A stretch of DNA of 64,000 nt, from positions 16,386-80,385 of the forward strand of contig CBDCFT010000047.1 of the NCBI GenBank assembly GCA_965216365.1, in the 5' to 3' direction. Under the pieces are notes generated by a model. The model was not told where the DNA came from. It saw nothing but the letters and a program-made list of their open reading frames with translations, and did no database searches. The translations under genes were made by a program, and so were the position numbers. The stretch is from CBDCFT01 sp965216365 (lineage in GTDB: Bacteria; Pseudomonadota; Gammaproteobacteria; Arenicellales; CBDCFT01). Of the stretch, positions 53,466 through 61,956 are shown one piece after another. Position 1 is the first letter of the stretch; each line of letters begins with the position of its first letter.

Positions 53466-53900
53466 TCACAATCCTGCCAATCTCAGTTGCTCCTGACGCT
53501 TCTCTTCTCGTTCCTGATTCTTAATGTAGGCGCGAATCATCTGTTCGTCTAATCCAACTGTACTCACGCAATATCCACGAGCCCAAAAATGACGACCTGT
53601 AAAATTCCTTCTCACTTGCAGATAGTCCCTGAATATCCGTATCGCCGACTTCCCCTTTAAAAACCCTATCGTATTCGCCACGCTATACTTTGGCGGGATC
53701 ATGAGCAGCATATGGATATGATCTCTCATCGCATAGCCCTCGATTAGCTCGATTCCTTGCTGGCGACATAACTCGCGCAGAATCCCTCCGATGTCTTTAC
53801 GTAATGTCCCGTATAACGATTTCTTACGATACTTGGGGACAAATACAATGTGATATTTGCAATAATGTCTAACGTGAGCTTGGCTTTGCCACTCTCTCAT
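53466..53900 (-). CDS. tnpA: IS200-type transposase TnpA (HUH/Y1 transposase)
   Basis: A 144-residue single-strand DNA transposase. The metal-binding HIH (61-63, in DHIHMLLMIPP) and the catalytic Y125 (in MIRAYIKNQE) are both present. The N-terminus CKYHIVFVPKYRKK is typical of IS200. Full length, so probably active. Its ribosome site is locked in a hairpin upstream. Confidence 0.92.
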   Translation of the reverse strand: MREWQSQAHVRHYCKYHIVFVPKYRKKSLYGTLRKDIGGILRELCRQQGIELIEGYAMRDHIHMLLMIPPKYSVANTIGFLKGKSAIRIFRDYLQVRRNFTGRHFWARGYCVSTVGLDEQMIRAYIKNQEREEKRQEQLRLAGL

Positions 53901-53941
53901 AATGGCCTCCTATCGAACTTGCCGGTTCAAAGGAGGCCATT
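53901..53941 (-). promoter_or_regulatory. Hairpin sequestering the tnpA ribosome binding site
   Basis: AATGGCCTCCT (53901-53911) pairs perfectly with AGGAGGCCATT (53931-53941), with an inner GAAC/GTTC stem in the loop. On the tnpA strand one arm contains AGGAGG and abuts the ATG, so the hairpin would hide the ribosome site. IS200 is known to limit transposase this way. Confidence 0.8.
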
Positions 53942-53982
53942 TTCTACCCCGCACGCCCTTTCGGCTGAGCCTTTTCGTGTCT

Positions 53983-53999
53983 CACCGCCATAGGCGGTG
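53983..53999. repeat. IS left-end hairpin
   Basis: CACCGCC - ATA - GGCGGTG, on the side upstream of tnpA. Likely the left-end structure bound by TnpA. Confidence 0.65.
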
Positions 54000-54164
54000 G
54001 TTTACCTATATGTAATTATGCTGGGTATGGGGTTATTTGACGCTATTCTGGAAATGAGTATGTTCAGCATCTATGCAACAATATTCATCGTTATTGGAGC
54101 CACATTAATATGGAATGTATTGTTTCCTCTCGCTGCCATGATTAACCACTGGAAAGAAATTTAG

Positions 54165-54315
54165 TATCCGCTAGGAGTTAATATCCGCTGTATTTTCGTC
54201 CCGCGCCTTCGGCGCTCAGAGAAAATCTACAACCAGCACTGACTGCTGAAAGCTGATAGCACTAAATCACCGCACGGCGCATCTTGTCCGATCTTCAACA
54301 AAATACTTTTAAAAT
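54165..54315. other. Gap between the IS region and the SLC13-type gene
   Basis: No gene seen here. Counting from the tnpA start at 53900, this completes a 415-nt stretch that otherwise holds the IS end and the possible interrupted gene. Confidence 0.5.
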
Positions 54316-56172
54316 TCAAAACACCACATTTACCATCACCAGCATCACGACTAAAAACAAAATGGTCATGATGCCGCCGGCTTTTACAAAATCAATCACG
54401 CTGTATCCACCCGGCCCCATAATCAGTGCGTTGACCTGATGTGTGGGAATAAGGAATGAATTGGATGTTGCGAGCGCAACGGTTAATGCAAACACTGCCG
54501 GGTTTGCACCGGTAGCGAGGGCGATGTTAACGGCAATCGGCACTAGCAATACCGTCGCGCCAACGTTGGACATTAACAACGTAAACACTGTCGCCAATAT
54601 CGCAATGGCCGCCTGTATTACCCATACAGGCACATCGCCTAACATCAATAATGTTTGTTGCGCTATCCATGCAGCGGTGCCGGTATGTTCGACCGCTGCA
54701 CCCAACGGAATTAAACTTGCTAATAAAAATACGCTTTGCCACCCTACCGAGCGATAGGCTTCATCGATTTTCAACACCCCACTTAACACCATACCAATCG
54801 CACCAAACATCAAAGCGGCGGACAAACGCATATCGGTGAATAAAACCAAAAATAAGGTCAAACCGAAAAATATGAGCGCATGTTTAAGTTTTTCCGGCCG
54901 CGTATCGTCGCGTGGGAAATCCGTGACAACAACGAAATTATTGTCTTTCGCGATGTGTTCCAACTCACGCCAGCGGCAGTGGATGACCAATGTATCGCCG
55001 GCCTGAAACTCCAGGTCGGGCAAGTCTTCATCAATCACATCGTTGATACGGAAAACCGCCAATACAGTGGCGCCGAATCGTTTACGCAAATGCAACTCGC
55101 GCAACGACTTGCCTATCAACGATGAGTCCGGTGGAATAACGATTTCGGAAATTCCCGCGCTGGTAGCGCTCAATGTCTCAGCGAATACTTCCATACCGGT
55201 TTTAATATCCAGCGCATATTCTTTGGCAAAATTTTCCACCGCTTTTTGCCGGCCCATGATGGCTATATCGCTGCCTTGTTCGAATTCGGTTTCGCCCGAT
55301 GGCTCCACAATAATATCGTCGCCGGATCGGATCGCGATTATCCAGCCTGCACGACCTGCGCTTTCGATGTCGTCCAGCGTTTTTCCGACCAGCGGGCTAT
55401 CGTCACGCACCGTGGCTTCATACACCTCGCCTTCGATACCGTATACTTCCTTGAAGTAATTTAGAGTGCGCCCGGACTCGCCAGGTTTATCCTTGATTTC
55501 CGGTAAAACAAATTTTCCCGCAATTGCAAAATACGCGATGCCGGAGATAACCAAAACTATACCTACCGGCATAACCGAGAACAGGGAAAACGTGTCCATG
55601 GGCTGCACACTCTGAGGCAGGGTGCGGTTGGAATTGATAATCAGGTCATTCAGTAAGATGAGCGGACTTGATCCAACCATGGTCAAGGTGCCACCCAGGA
55701 TGGCGCAAAAACCCATCGGCATTAGCAAACGCGAGACTGATATTTCACTGCGTCGTGCGATTCGATTCACCACCGGCAAAAATAATGCCGCCGCACCGAT
55801 GTTTTGCATGAAGCTGGAAATAACACTGACGGTGCCGGAGACAATACTGATGATGCGCCCTTCAGTACGCCCGCCGTATTCCAGTATGGCGGACGCCAGT
55901 TGATTCATAATTCCGGTCTTATCGAGACCGGCGCCGATAATCATAACCGCGATAATGGAGATGACCGCGTTACTGGAGAAACCATCGAACAAATGGTTGA
56001 TATCCACCAAACCGTCATAACCGGGGAATAAGCTGGTGAGTCCGAGCAACACCATGATCGATACCGCCGCCACATCGACTCGCACTATTTCAAATGCGAA
56101 CAAAGCAATGGTCAGCGCGAGAATCGCCATCACAGCGATCATCTCGCCATTTAACGGTATGACCTCGGTCAA
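54316..56172 (-). CDS. SLC13-family permease with two TrkA-C (RCK_C) domains
   Basis: A 618-residue transporter of the DASS/SLC13 superfamily. The N-terminal membrane half (about 1-215) and C-terminal half (about 405-618) each have a conserved SSN/SNxGAT-type site (GFSSNAVISI and LMSNVGATVLLVPIAV). Between them are two TrkA-C domains (EGEVYEATVRDDSPLVGKTLDDI and EIVIPPDSSLIGKSLRELHLRK), which sense ligands. Members carry sulfate, dicarboxylates or other anions. Sulfate is attractive given the sulfur context but not shown. Confidence 0.85.
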   Translation of the reverse strand: MTEVIPLNGEMIAVMAILALTIALFAFEIVRVDVAAVSIMVLLGLTSLFPGYDGLVDINHLFDGFSSNAVISIIAVMIIGAGLDKTGIMNQLASAILEYGGRTEGRIISIVSGTVSVISSFMQNIGAAALFLPVVNRIARRSEISVSRLLMPMGFCAILGGTLTMVGSSPLILLNDLIINSNRTLPQSVQPMDTFSLFSVMPVGIVLVISGIAYFAIAGKFVLPEIKDKPGESGRTLNYFKEVYGIEGEVYEATVRDDSPLVGKTLDDIESAGRAGWIIAIRSGDDIIVEPSGETEFEQGSDIAIMGRQKAVENFAKEYALDIKTGMEVFAETLSATSAGISEIVIPPDSSLIGKSLRELHLRKRFGATVLAVFRINDVIDEDLPDLEFQAGDTLVIHCRWRELEHIAKDNNFVVVTDFPRDDTRPEKLKHALIFFGLTLFLVLFTDMRLSAALMFGAIGMVLSGVLKIDEAYRSVGWQSVFLLASLIPLGAAVEHTGTAAWIAQQTLLMLGDVPVWVIQAAIAILATVFTLLMSNVGATVLLVPIAVNIALATGANPAVFALTVALATSNSFLIPTHQVNALIMGPGGYSVIDFVKAGGIMTILFLVVMLVMVNVVF

Positions 56173-56324
56173 ACTGCCTCCAGATCGGTAAGAGTTTCAG
56201 ATATGAATCCGGAACTCGAATTTAACGACACCCCGAACAGGGTGAATTCACTATACCACAACACGCTATCGCCCGGACGGGTGCGTATAAGGTATCTTTG
56301 CAGGGTTTGCTGAATTCAATAACA

Positions 56325-57245
56325 ATGCATCAAAAACATCTTTCCGCGTTTTTACATCCCCGTTACTGGTCGACCTGGTTCGGTGTGGGTGTGTTACGCG
56401 CGCTCTCCATGCTTCCGTTGCCACTCGTTCATCGCTTTGGCAGTTTCATCGGCGACGTGATTCATGCTCTGCACAAACCACGACGGCACATAGCTTTGCG
56501 CAATATCGAACGTTGCTTCCCTGAACTATCCGGGGCGGAACAGCGGCAACTGGTACGTCAACAATTTCGCGAAGTGACTAAATCGACATTCAGTATTGGG
56601 TTGAATTGGTGGGCAAGCGAACGGCGATTAAATGGACTGATTAAACTTAAAAACGAACAACACTATAAAGAAGCTCTAGCCACCGATAAAAATATTATTT
56701 TGCTCGCGCCGCACTTTGTAGCGCTGGAAATCGGTGGAATTTTCCTCTCGTCACAAACGCCTGTTGTAAGCATGTATCAACACACGAAGAATAGTTTGGT
56801 TGACGAACTGGTGCGGCGTGGTCGCGCACGATTCGGTGCACTGATGGTGGAACGAAAGGCCGAAATGCTAAGCCTGGTGCGGCACACGCGCCAGGGCAAA
56901 CCATTTTATTATCTGCCCGATCAGGATCCGGGGCGGCAGAAAGGCGGTGTTTTCGTGCCCTTCTTTAATATTCAAACGGCAACGTTTCCCATGCTGAGCC
57001 GCTTCGCGCACATGGCAAAGTCGATTGTCATTCCGTGTGCTACGCGACAATTGCCCGGGGGACGTGGCTACGAAATCATTTTTTCGCCGCCATTGAAAAA
57101 TTTTCCCAGTGACGATGAACTGGCCGACACTGCAGCAATGAACCAGGCGATTGAGCAAATGGTGCGAACCATGCCGGAGCAATATTTCTGGGTGCATAAA
57201 CGCTTTAAAACCCGGCCCGAAGGTGAGTCCGATTTTTATGCGTGA
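56325..57245 (+). CDS. LpxL/HtrB-family lipid A-type acyltransferase
   Basis: A protein of about 306 residues attaching a fatty acyl chain to a lipid A precursor or related lipid. The catalytic HX4(D/E) motif is APHFVALEIGG near residue 135. A substrate segment (YYLPDQDPGR) and IEQMVRTMPEQYFWVHKRFKTRPEGE at the C-terminus match the family. The ATG at 56325 begins MHQKHLSAF; a TTG at 56298 would add nine residues. It supports an LPS-bearing, Gram-negative host. Confidence 0.88.
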   Translation: MHQKHLSAFLHPRYWSTWFGVGVLRALSMLPLPLVHRFGSFIGDVIHALHKPRRHIALRNIERCFPELSGAEQRQLVRQQFREVTKSTFSIGLNWWASERRLNGLIKLKNEQHYKEALATDKNIILLAPHFVALEIGGIFLSSQTPVVSMYQHTKNSLVDELVRRGRARFGALMVERKAEMLSLVRHTRQGKPFYYLPDQDPGRQKGGVFVPFFNIQTATFPMLSRFAHMAKSIVIPCATRQLPGGRGYEIIFSPPLKNFPSDDELADTAAMNQAIEQMVRTMPEQYFWVHKRFKTRPEGESDFYA

Positions 57246-57298
57246 CTTCAAGTGAATTGTGTAAACTGTTGGATAAACAATAGCAAGAGGAGAACAAG

Positions 57299-58591
57299 GT
57301 GAGCGAATCAAAAACCATAGTATTTTTTCCGGAAGCCGCATTCGGTCCAGCGCTGAATTCGGTGGGCATTGCGCAAGCCTGCCGCGAGCGCGGGCACAAA
57401 CCGGTGTTTGTGTGCGACCCGGGCTTCACCGGCGTATTCAAGGAATACGGATTCGAAGAGTACCCGGTCAACATGTCCGAACCCATGCCACCGGAAGAGA
57501 TGGCAAAATACTGGTCAGACTTTATCAACGGGCACATACCGAATTTCAGCAAGTCACCTTACGATCAAATTGATAATTATGTAAAAGAATGCTGGGAAGC
57601 TATCGTCGATACATCCAAGTGGGCGCAAAAAGAGTTGCCGGATATCTTGCAACGCATCGAGCCGGATTTGATTTGTATCGACAACGTAATTCTGTTTCCA
57701 GCGACCAAACAATACGGCGTTCCCTGGGTACGCATTATCTCCTGCAGCGAAAACGAAATCCCCGATCCCGGTATTCCGCCGCATTTATCCGGTTGTGGCG
57801 AAAACGACAAAGCGTGTTTTGAAAAATACACGCAACGATTTAATGAAGTGGTTAAACCGATTCACGACGATTTCAATGAATTTCTAGAATCCTGTGGCGA
57901 ACCGTCTTATCCCCTGGGTGAATTCTTTGAGCCGTCACCTTATTTGAATCTTTTGCTGTATCCGGAGCCAGTCAAATTCAAACGTGAAAAACCACTGGAC
58001 AAAAAACAATTTCAATATCTTGAAGGTTGCGTGCGTGAGGAAGCGGAGTATGACATTCCAGAATTTGATGCGCACAATGACAAGCCATTGTTGTACGTCA
58101 GTTTTGGCAGCCTGGGTTCGGGCGACACCGATTTATTAAAGCGCATAATCGATGTGGTTGCCGGCCTGCCCTATCGCGCATTGGTCAACGTCGGCGATTA
58201 CCAGGACGACTACGATACCCCGCCACCCAACGTGCATTTGGCATCCTGGTATCCGCAGCCTTCGGTCATTCCACAAGTCGATGCGGTTATTCACCACGGC
58301 GGCAACAACAGTTTTACCGAGTGTCTGTTCTTCGGCAAACCCGCTATCATCATGCCATACGTGTGGGATGGCCACGACAACGCGACTCGCGTGCAGGAAA
58401 CCGGTCATGGTTTGAAGCTCGACCGCTACAACTGGAACAAAGATGATATGGCGAGCGCCATCAACACCTTACTGACCGATGATGCGATGGCGGCGAAACT
58501 CAAAGCGACTTCAGCACACATGCAATCGCAAAACGGCACTCAAAAAGCTGCTGATCTGCTTGACGAATTGCTGAAAGAACAAGCAAGTTAA
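57299..58591 (+). CDS. GT1/UGT-like glycosyltransferase
   Basis: A 430-residue GT-B fold enzyme. The C-terminal half has the nucleotide-sugar signature HHGGNNSFTECLFFGKPAIIMP followed by WDGHDNATRV, as in macrolide/UGT-type GT1 enzymes; the N-terminal half has the acceptor domain. It starts at GTG 57299, with AAGAGGAGAA upstream. It is 4 nt ahead of a cupin gene, so they form an operon. Acceptor unknown. Confidence 0.85.
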   Translation: MSESKTIVFFPEAAFGPALNSVGIAQACRERGHKPVFVCDPGFTGVFKEYGFEEYPVNMSEPMPPEEMAKYWSDFINGHIPNFSKSPYDQIDNYVKECWEAIVDTSKWAQKELPDILQRIEPDLICIDNVILFPATKQYGVPWVRIISCSENEIPDPGIPPHLSGCGENDKACFEKYTQRFNEVVKPIHDDFNEFLESCGEPSYPLGEFFEPSPYLNLLLYPEPVKFKREKPLDKKQFQYLEGCVREEAEYDIPEFDAHNDKPLLYVSFGSLGSGDTDLLKRIIDVVAGLPYRALVNVGDYQDDYDTPPPNVHLASWYPQPSVIPQVDAVIHHGGNNSFTECLFFGKPAIIMPYVWDGHDNATRVQETGHGLKLDRYNWNKDDMASAINTLLTDDAMAAKLKATSAHMQSQNGTQKAADLLDELLKEQAS

Positions 58592-58595
58592 CCTG

Positions 58596-58949
58596 ATGTC
58601 TCAATCAACTGTCGCCATACTCCAGGATCCCGCGAATATCGCCACTGAAGCAGATTGGGGAATCATTCCCACCATGCTCGAAGGCGAATCACACACCAGC
58701 GGCATTTTGCTGCACATAGGCGAAAACGGCGAATCGGAATGCGGCGTGTGGGAATGCACACCCGGTTTATGGCAATGCCATGTCGAACGCGATGAGTTTT
58801 GTCATTTCTTAAGCGGGCAATGCGACTACGTGTCCGATATCGGCGAAAACATTCATATCGAACCGGACACCGTTGCGTTTTTTCCAGCGGGCTGGAAAGG
58901 CACCTGCCGGGTAACCGAAACCGTGCGCAAGGTGTATATGATTCGTTAG
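58596..58949 (+). CDS. Cupin domain protein (DUF861-like)
   Basis: A 117-residue small beta-barrel protein. Cupin_3-like segments are ECGVWECTPGLWQCHVERDEFCHFLSG (metal-site-like region) and EPDTVAFFPAGWKGTCRVTETVRKVYMI. Likely a metal-binding enzyme or sensor. It ends with TAG, and the next gene continues in the same frame with no normal start codon between. Confidence 0.82.
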   Translation: MSQSTVAILQDPANIATEADWGIIPTMLEGESHTSGILLHIGENGESECGVWECTPGLWQCHVERDEFCHFLSGQCDYVSDIGENIHIEPDTVAFFPAGWKGTCRVTETVRKVYMIR

Positions 58950-59051
58950 TTTTTTGACGGCGCTTTTACTATCAACTCACAAGAAAACCACAACGCGCTG
59001 CGCAAACAATTTGTACAGCAAAACGGCTTTGGCAGAGCCGACCTGGACGCG

Positions 59052-59987
59052 TTGCCGCAGGACGCATCGTTTCGACGTTACTTCCGCGTGCGCAATGAAA
59101 AGCAAACCGCTTTACTCATGGACGCACCGCCAGAGCATGAAACTATCGCGCCGTTTATCACGATTGCCGAACACCTGATTTCGATAGGACTCACAGCACC
59201 GATTATTTACGCAACAGACTTAACCAACGGGTTTGCGTTAATCGAGGACTTTGGCAACGACACTTTCACCCGCTTACTGGCGCAAGGAGCGGATGAAGCG
59301 AAACTGTACGAAATGGCGATTGATGTGCTTTGTCATTTACATAAACAAACGGATGCGACAAAAGTAAATATTCCTGCATACGATACCGCGCGATTGCTGG
59401 ATGAAGCCGTCTTATTTGTCGACTGGTTCTATCCCGCCCATCGCGGCGAAGAAATTTCTTCCGATGCGCGACAGGCATATCTGAAAGCCTGGTGTGACAT
59501 TCTGCACAGCCTGCCCCCTGCCCCGCAAACATTGGTTTTACGCGATTATCATGTCGATAACCTTATGCAGATAAAACGTACTAACAAAACTCAATGTGGG
59601 CTGCTGGATTTTCAGGACGCGGTTATCGGCCCCACCGCGTACGATGTTGTTTCGCTTTTGGAAGATGCGCGTCGCGATATATCTCTTGAGTTAGTGTGCG
59701 CAATGAAAACACGTTATTTGAACGCGTTTGTGAATATCGATCGGGAAAGCTTCAAACAATGGTACGTCGTACTAGGGGCACAACGGCATTGCAAAGTCGC
59801 CGGGATTTTCGTACGGCTTTGTACACGCGACGGCAAGTGTCATTATTTAGAACATATTCACCGGGTCGTTCGATTGCTAGGCCACCACATAGACAAGCCT
59901 GTCCTCGCTCCGTTAAATGAATGGTTGCAACGTTGCATGCCTGAATGGCAAAAACCCTTGCCGAGAATCAGTGCACAGAAAAATTGA
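59052..59987 (+). CDS. Aminoglycoside phosphotransferase-family (AmgK-like) kinase, N-terminus unclear
   Basis: A kinase with the APH fold: RDYHVDNLM (catalytic D, metal N) and LLDFQDAVIGPTAYDVVSLLEDAR (metal DxD-type site) are intact. Similar proteins (AmgK) phosphorylate N-acetylmuramic acid and related sugars during cell-wall recycling. TTG 59052 is the first usual start, but family-like residues continue upstream in the same frame (ALRKQFVQQNGFG, then LDALPQDASFRRYFRV), back to the TAG of the cupin gene. So the true start is a rare codon, or the TAG is read through, or the region is altered. MurU is not next to it. Confidence 0.8.
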   Translation: MPQDASFRRYFRVRNEKQTALLMDAPPEHETIAPFITIAEHLISIGLTAPIIYATDLTNGFALIEDFGNDTFTRLLAQGADEAKLYEMAIDVLCHLHKQTDATKVNIPAYDTARLLDEAVLFVDWFYPAHRGEEISSDARQAYLKAWCDILHSLPPAPQTLVLRDYHVDNLMQIKRTNKTQCGLLDFQDAVIGPTAYDVVSLLEDARRDISLELVCAMKTRYLNAFVNIDRESFKQWYVVLGAQRHCKVAGIFVRLCTRDGKCHYLEHIHRVVRLLGHHIDKPVLAPLNEWLQRCMPEWQKPLPRISAQKN

Positions 59988-60070
59988 AAAAAGATCAAGG
60001 TACCGTTAACAGAGCTAAGGACATAAGGCAAAAGATAAGAGGGAAAGAAATACACATATCAATAATAATT

Positions 60071-60112
60071 TTTGTCACCCCCATCCTGACCTTTCCCCCT
60101 CAAGGGGGAAAG
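60071..60112 (+). repeat. G/C-rich palindromic repeat unit A (left copy)
   Basis: CACCCCCATCCTGACC followed by a perfect hairpin CTTTCCCCC-TCAA-GGGGGAAAG. Inverted copies of the same pattern occur at 63514-63599. Confidence 0.7.
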
Positions 60113-60210
60113 AATTTCAGAAAGCTGAATTCTTTTTCGACTTCTGAATGAAAAATATTATTTTGCGGAGCAGCGCCTTTGCGGAGAAGTGCGTGAGCGG
60201 TATGAAATTA
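60113..60210. other. Spacer between repeat units
   Basis: No gene seen. The whole 327-nt gap from the phosphotransferase gene to pgi (59988-60314) contains only units A and B. Confidence 0.5.
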
Positions 60211-60223
60211 CAACACGCTGTAA

Positions 60224-60262
60224 CTCCCTCTCCCCTGGCGGGAGGGGGTTGGGGTGAGGGGG
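60224..60262 (+). repeat. G/C-rich palindromic repeat unit B (left copy)
   Basis: Contains CTCCCTCTCCCC-TGGC-GGGAGGGGG, then TTGGGGTGAGGGGG. An inverted, shorter copy is at 63453-63489. This kind of repeat is spread in intergenic spaces of many proteobacteria. Confidence 0.7.
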
Positions 60263-60314
60263 ACGAGAAGAAATAGAATTTGAACGACCTACGGAAACAA
60301 GAATTTGAGAGTGT

Positions 60315-61955
60315 CTATTTACGCCATGCAACGATTTGATCCATCAATCCTCGCGTTGAAGGGTTTTCAATTTCATCCGGATTTCCATCTACGAGTTGAC
60401 TCAACAAACCACCGGCTAGTTGTTTGCCCAACTCCACGCCCCATTGATCAAAGGAACAAACCTGCCAGATAACGCCCTGGACGAATACTTTATGTTCATA
60501 CAACGCAATCAAACTGCCCAGGGTGCGTGGATCTAATCGCTCCAGGATAATGCTGTTACTCGGCTGATTGCCCGGATAGGTTTTGTGCGGAGCGAGCTTC
60601 GCGGTATCAACTTCGGACATCCCTTGTTGGCGTAATTCTTCGCTCGCCTCCACGACACTTTTTCCGCTCGTCAATGCTTCCGTCTGGGCAAGAAAATTCG
60701 CCAACAGCGTCTTATGCTGGGCTGGATTTTTATACTCGCTATTCGCGGCAACAATAAAATCGACCGGTACCAGATGCTTGCCCTGATGCAGTAATTGAAA
60801 AAACGCATGTTGAGCGTTGGTGCCTGGCTCACCCCAGATTACCGGCCCCGTAGAACATTCAACAAACTCGCTATCATGCGTTACAGACTTGCCGTTGCTT
60901 TCCATATCCAGTTGTTGAATAAATGCGGGGAAACGCGCCAGACTTTGCGCGTAAGGAACGATTGCATGGGTTTGCGCATTGAAAAAATTGGTATACCAAA
61001 TGCCTAACAAGGCCAGTGTCACAGGCATGTTTTCATCAAACGACGCATTGCGAAAATGCTCATCCATGGTTGCCGCACCCGCCAACAAATTATCGTACTC
61101 ATCCATGCCGATAGACAACGCGATTGACAGACCTATCGCTGACCATAGCGAGTAACGACCGCCTACCCAATCCCACATCGGGAAAATATTTTGCGCGTCG
61201 ATGCCGAAAGTTTTCGCTCCCTCGATGTTAGTGGTTACCGCGATGAAATGTTTACCAATTGCATCTTCGTCACAACTTTCTAAAAACCATTTACGCGCAG
61301 TGTTGGCATTGGCCATAGTTTCCTGGGTGGTAAATGTTTTTGAGGCGACAATAAACAAAGTCGATTCAGGCTCGACTTGTCGCAATGTGGTCACGATATC
61401 GTACGGATCGACATTAGAGACAAAATAAAACTCCACCTCGCCATGTTGCCACGGTTGCAACGCCTGTGTGACCACAGCTGGACCAAGATCGGATCCACCT
61501 ATCCCGATATTGACAACGGATCGTATGCGTTTGCCGGTACAACCCTTCCATGTTCCATCACGAACAGCATCGGAGAATTCGCGCACCATTTTTTGAGCAG
61601 CGCGAATATCGGGAATAACATCACGGCCTTCGACCACCACCTTGTCATTGGATTGTTGGCGCAATGCGGTATGCAGCACGGCGCGGTTTTCGGTAATATT
61701 GATTTTTTCGCCGCAAAACATGCGTTCGATCCATTGCTCCAGTTGCGCGTCTTCGGCCAGCACGCGTAACAACGACATCGTTTGGTCAGTCACGCGATTC
61801 TTGGAGTAGTCGAGCAACATTCCATCTAATCGCAATGAAAATTTATCGAACCGTTTGCCATCCTGCGCGAACAAATCACGCATGTGCAGACCTGCAATAT
61901 CGTTACAGTGTTCTTGCAGGGCTTTCCATGCCTTGGTGTTTGTCAGTGATGTCAT
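60315..61955 (-). CDS. pgi: Glucose-6-phosphate isomerase
   Basis: A 546-residue enzyme interconverting glucose-6-phosphate and fructose-6-phosphate. PGI signatures are FIVASKTFTTQETMANA near residue 205, GGRYSLWSAIGLSIAL near 262, and the C-terminal FDQWGVELGKQLA. Full length, ATG start. It begins 1 nt after the glpD stop region, so the two genes form a leftward operon. Supports sugar metabolism or gluconeogenesis from glycerol. Confidence 0.95.
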   Translation of the reverse strand: MTSLTNTKAWKALQEHCNDIAGLHMRDLFAQDGKRFDKFSLRLDGMLLDYSKNRVTDQTMSLLRVLAEDAQLEQWIERMFCGEKINITENRAVLHTALRQQSNDKVVVEGRDVIPDIRAAQKMVREFSDAVRDGTWKGCTGKRIRSVVNIGIGGSDLGPAVVTQALQPWQHGEVEFYFVSNVDPYDIVTTLRQVEPESTLFIVASKTFTTQETMANANTARKWFLESCDEDAIGKHFIAVTTNIEGAKTFGIDAQNIFPMWDWVGGRYSLWSAIGLSIALSIGMDEYDNLLAGAATMDEHFRNASFDENMPVTLALLGIWYTNFFNAQTHAIVPYAQSLARFPAFIQQLDMESNGKSVTHDSEFVECSTGPVIWGEPGTNAQHAFFQLLHQGKHLVPVDFIVAANSEYKNPAQHKTLLANFLAQTEALTSGKSVVEASEELRQQGMSEVDTAKLAPHKTYPGNQPSNSIILERLDPRTLGSLIALYEHKVFVQGVIWQVCSFDQWGVELGKQLAGGLLSQLVDGNPDEIENPSTRGLMDQIVAWRK

Positions 61956-61956
61956 T

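Larger units (their letters stand above)
53412..54003 (-). mobile_element. IS200/IS605-family insertion sequence (IS200-type, tnpA only)
   Basis: About 0.6 kb, holding a single HUH transposase gene on the minus strand. It has subterminal hairpins at both ends: 53415-53437 (TACCACCCGC / GCGGGTGGTA), 53445-53461 (AGCCCCC / GGGGGCT), and at the other side 53983-53999 (CACCGCC / GGCGGTG). No tnpB is present. Ends are approximate, since this family makes no target duplication. Confidence 0.8.
53292..54164 (+). pseudogene. Possible small membrane protein gene interrupted by an IS200-like element
   Basis: Left of the IS, an ATG at 53292 opens a frame (KLALNSIVRFIRRLYFLDKE, then a hydrophobic FFYIVLI) that runs into the IS end. 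Right of the IS, a frame in the same phase encodes VIMLGMGLFDAILEM, then IYATIFIVIGATLIWNVLF, and stops at 54164. Removing the IS could join them into one small protein of about 85 residues with two spans. The right part could alternatively be its own 48-codon gene starting at ATG 54018. The exact IS junctions cannot be set from this sequence alone. Confidence 0.35.
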
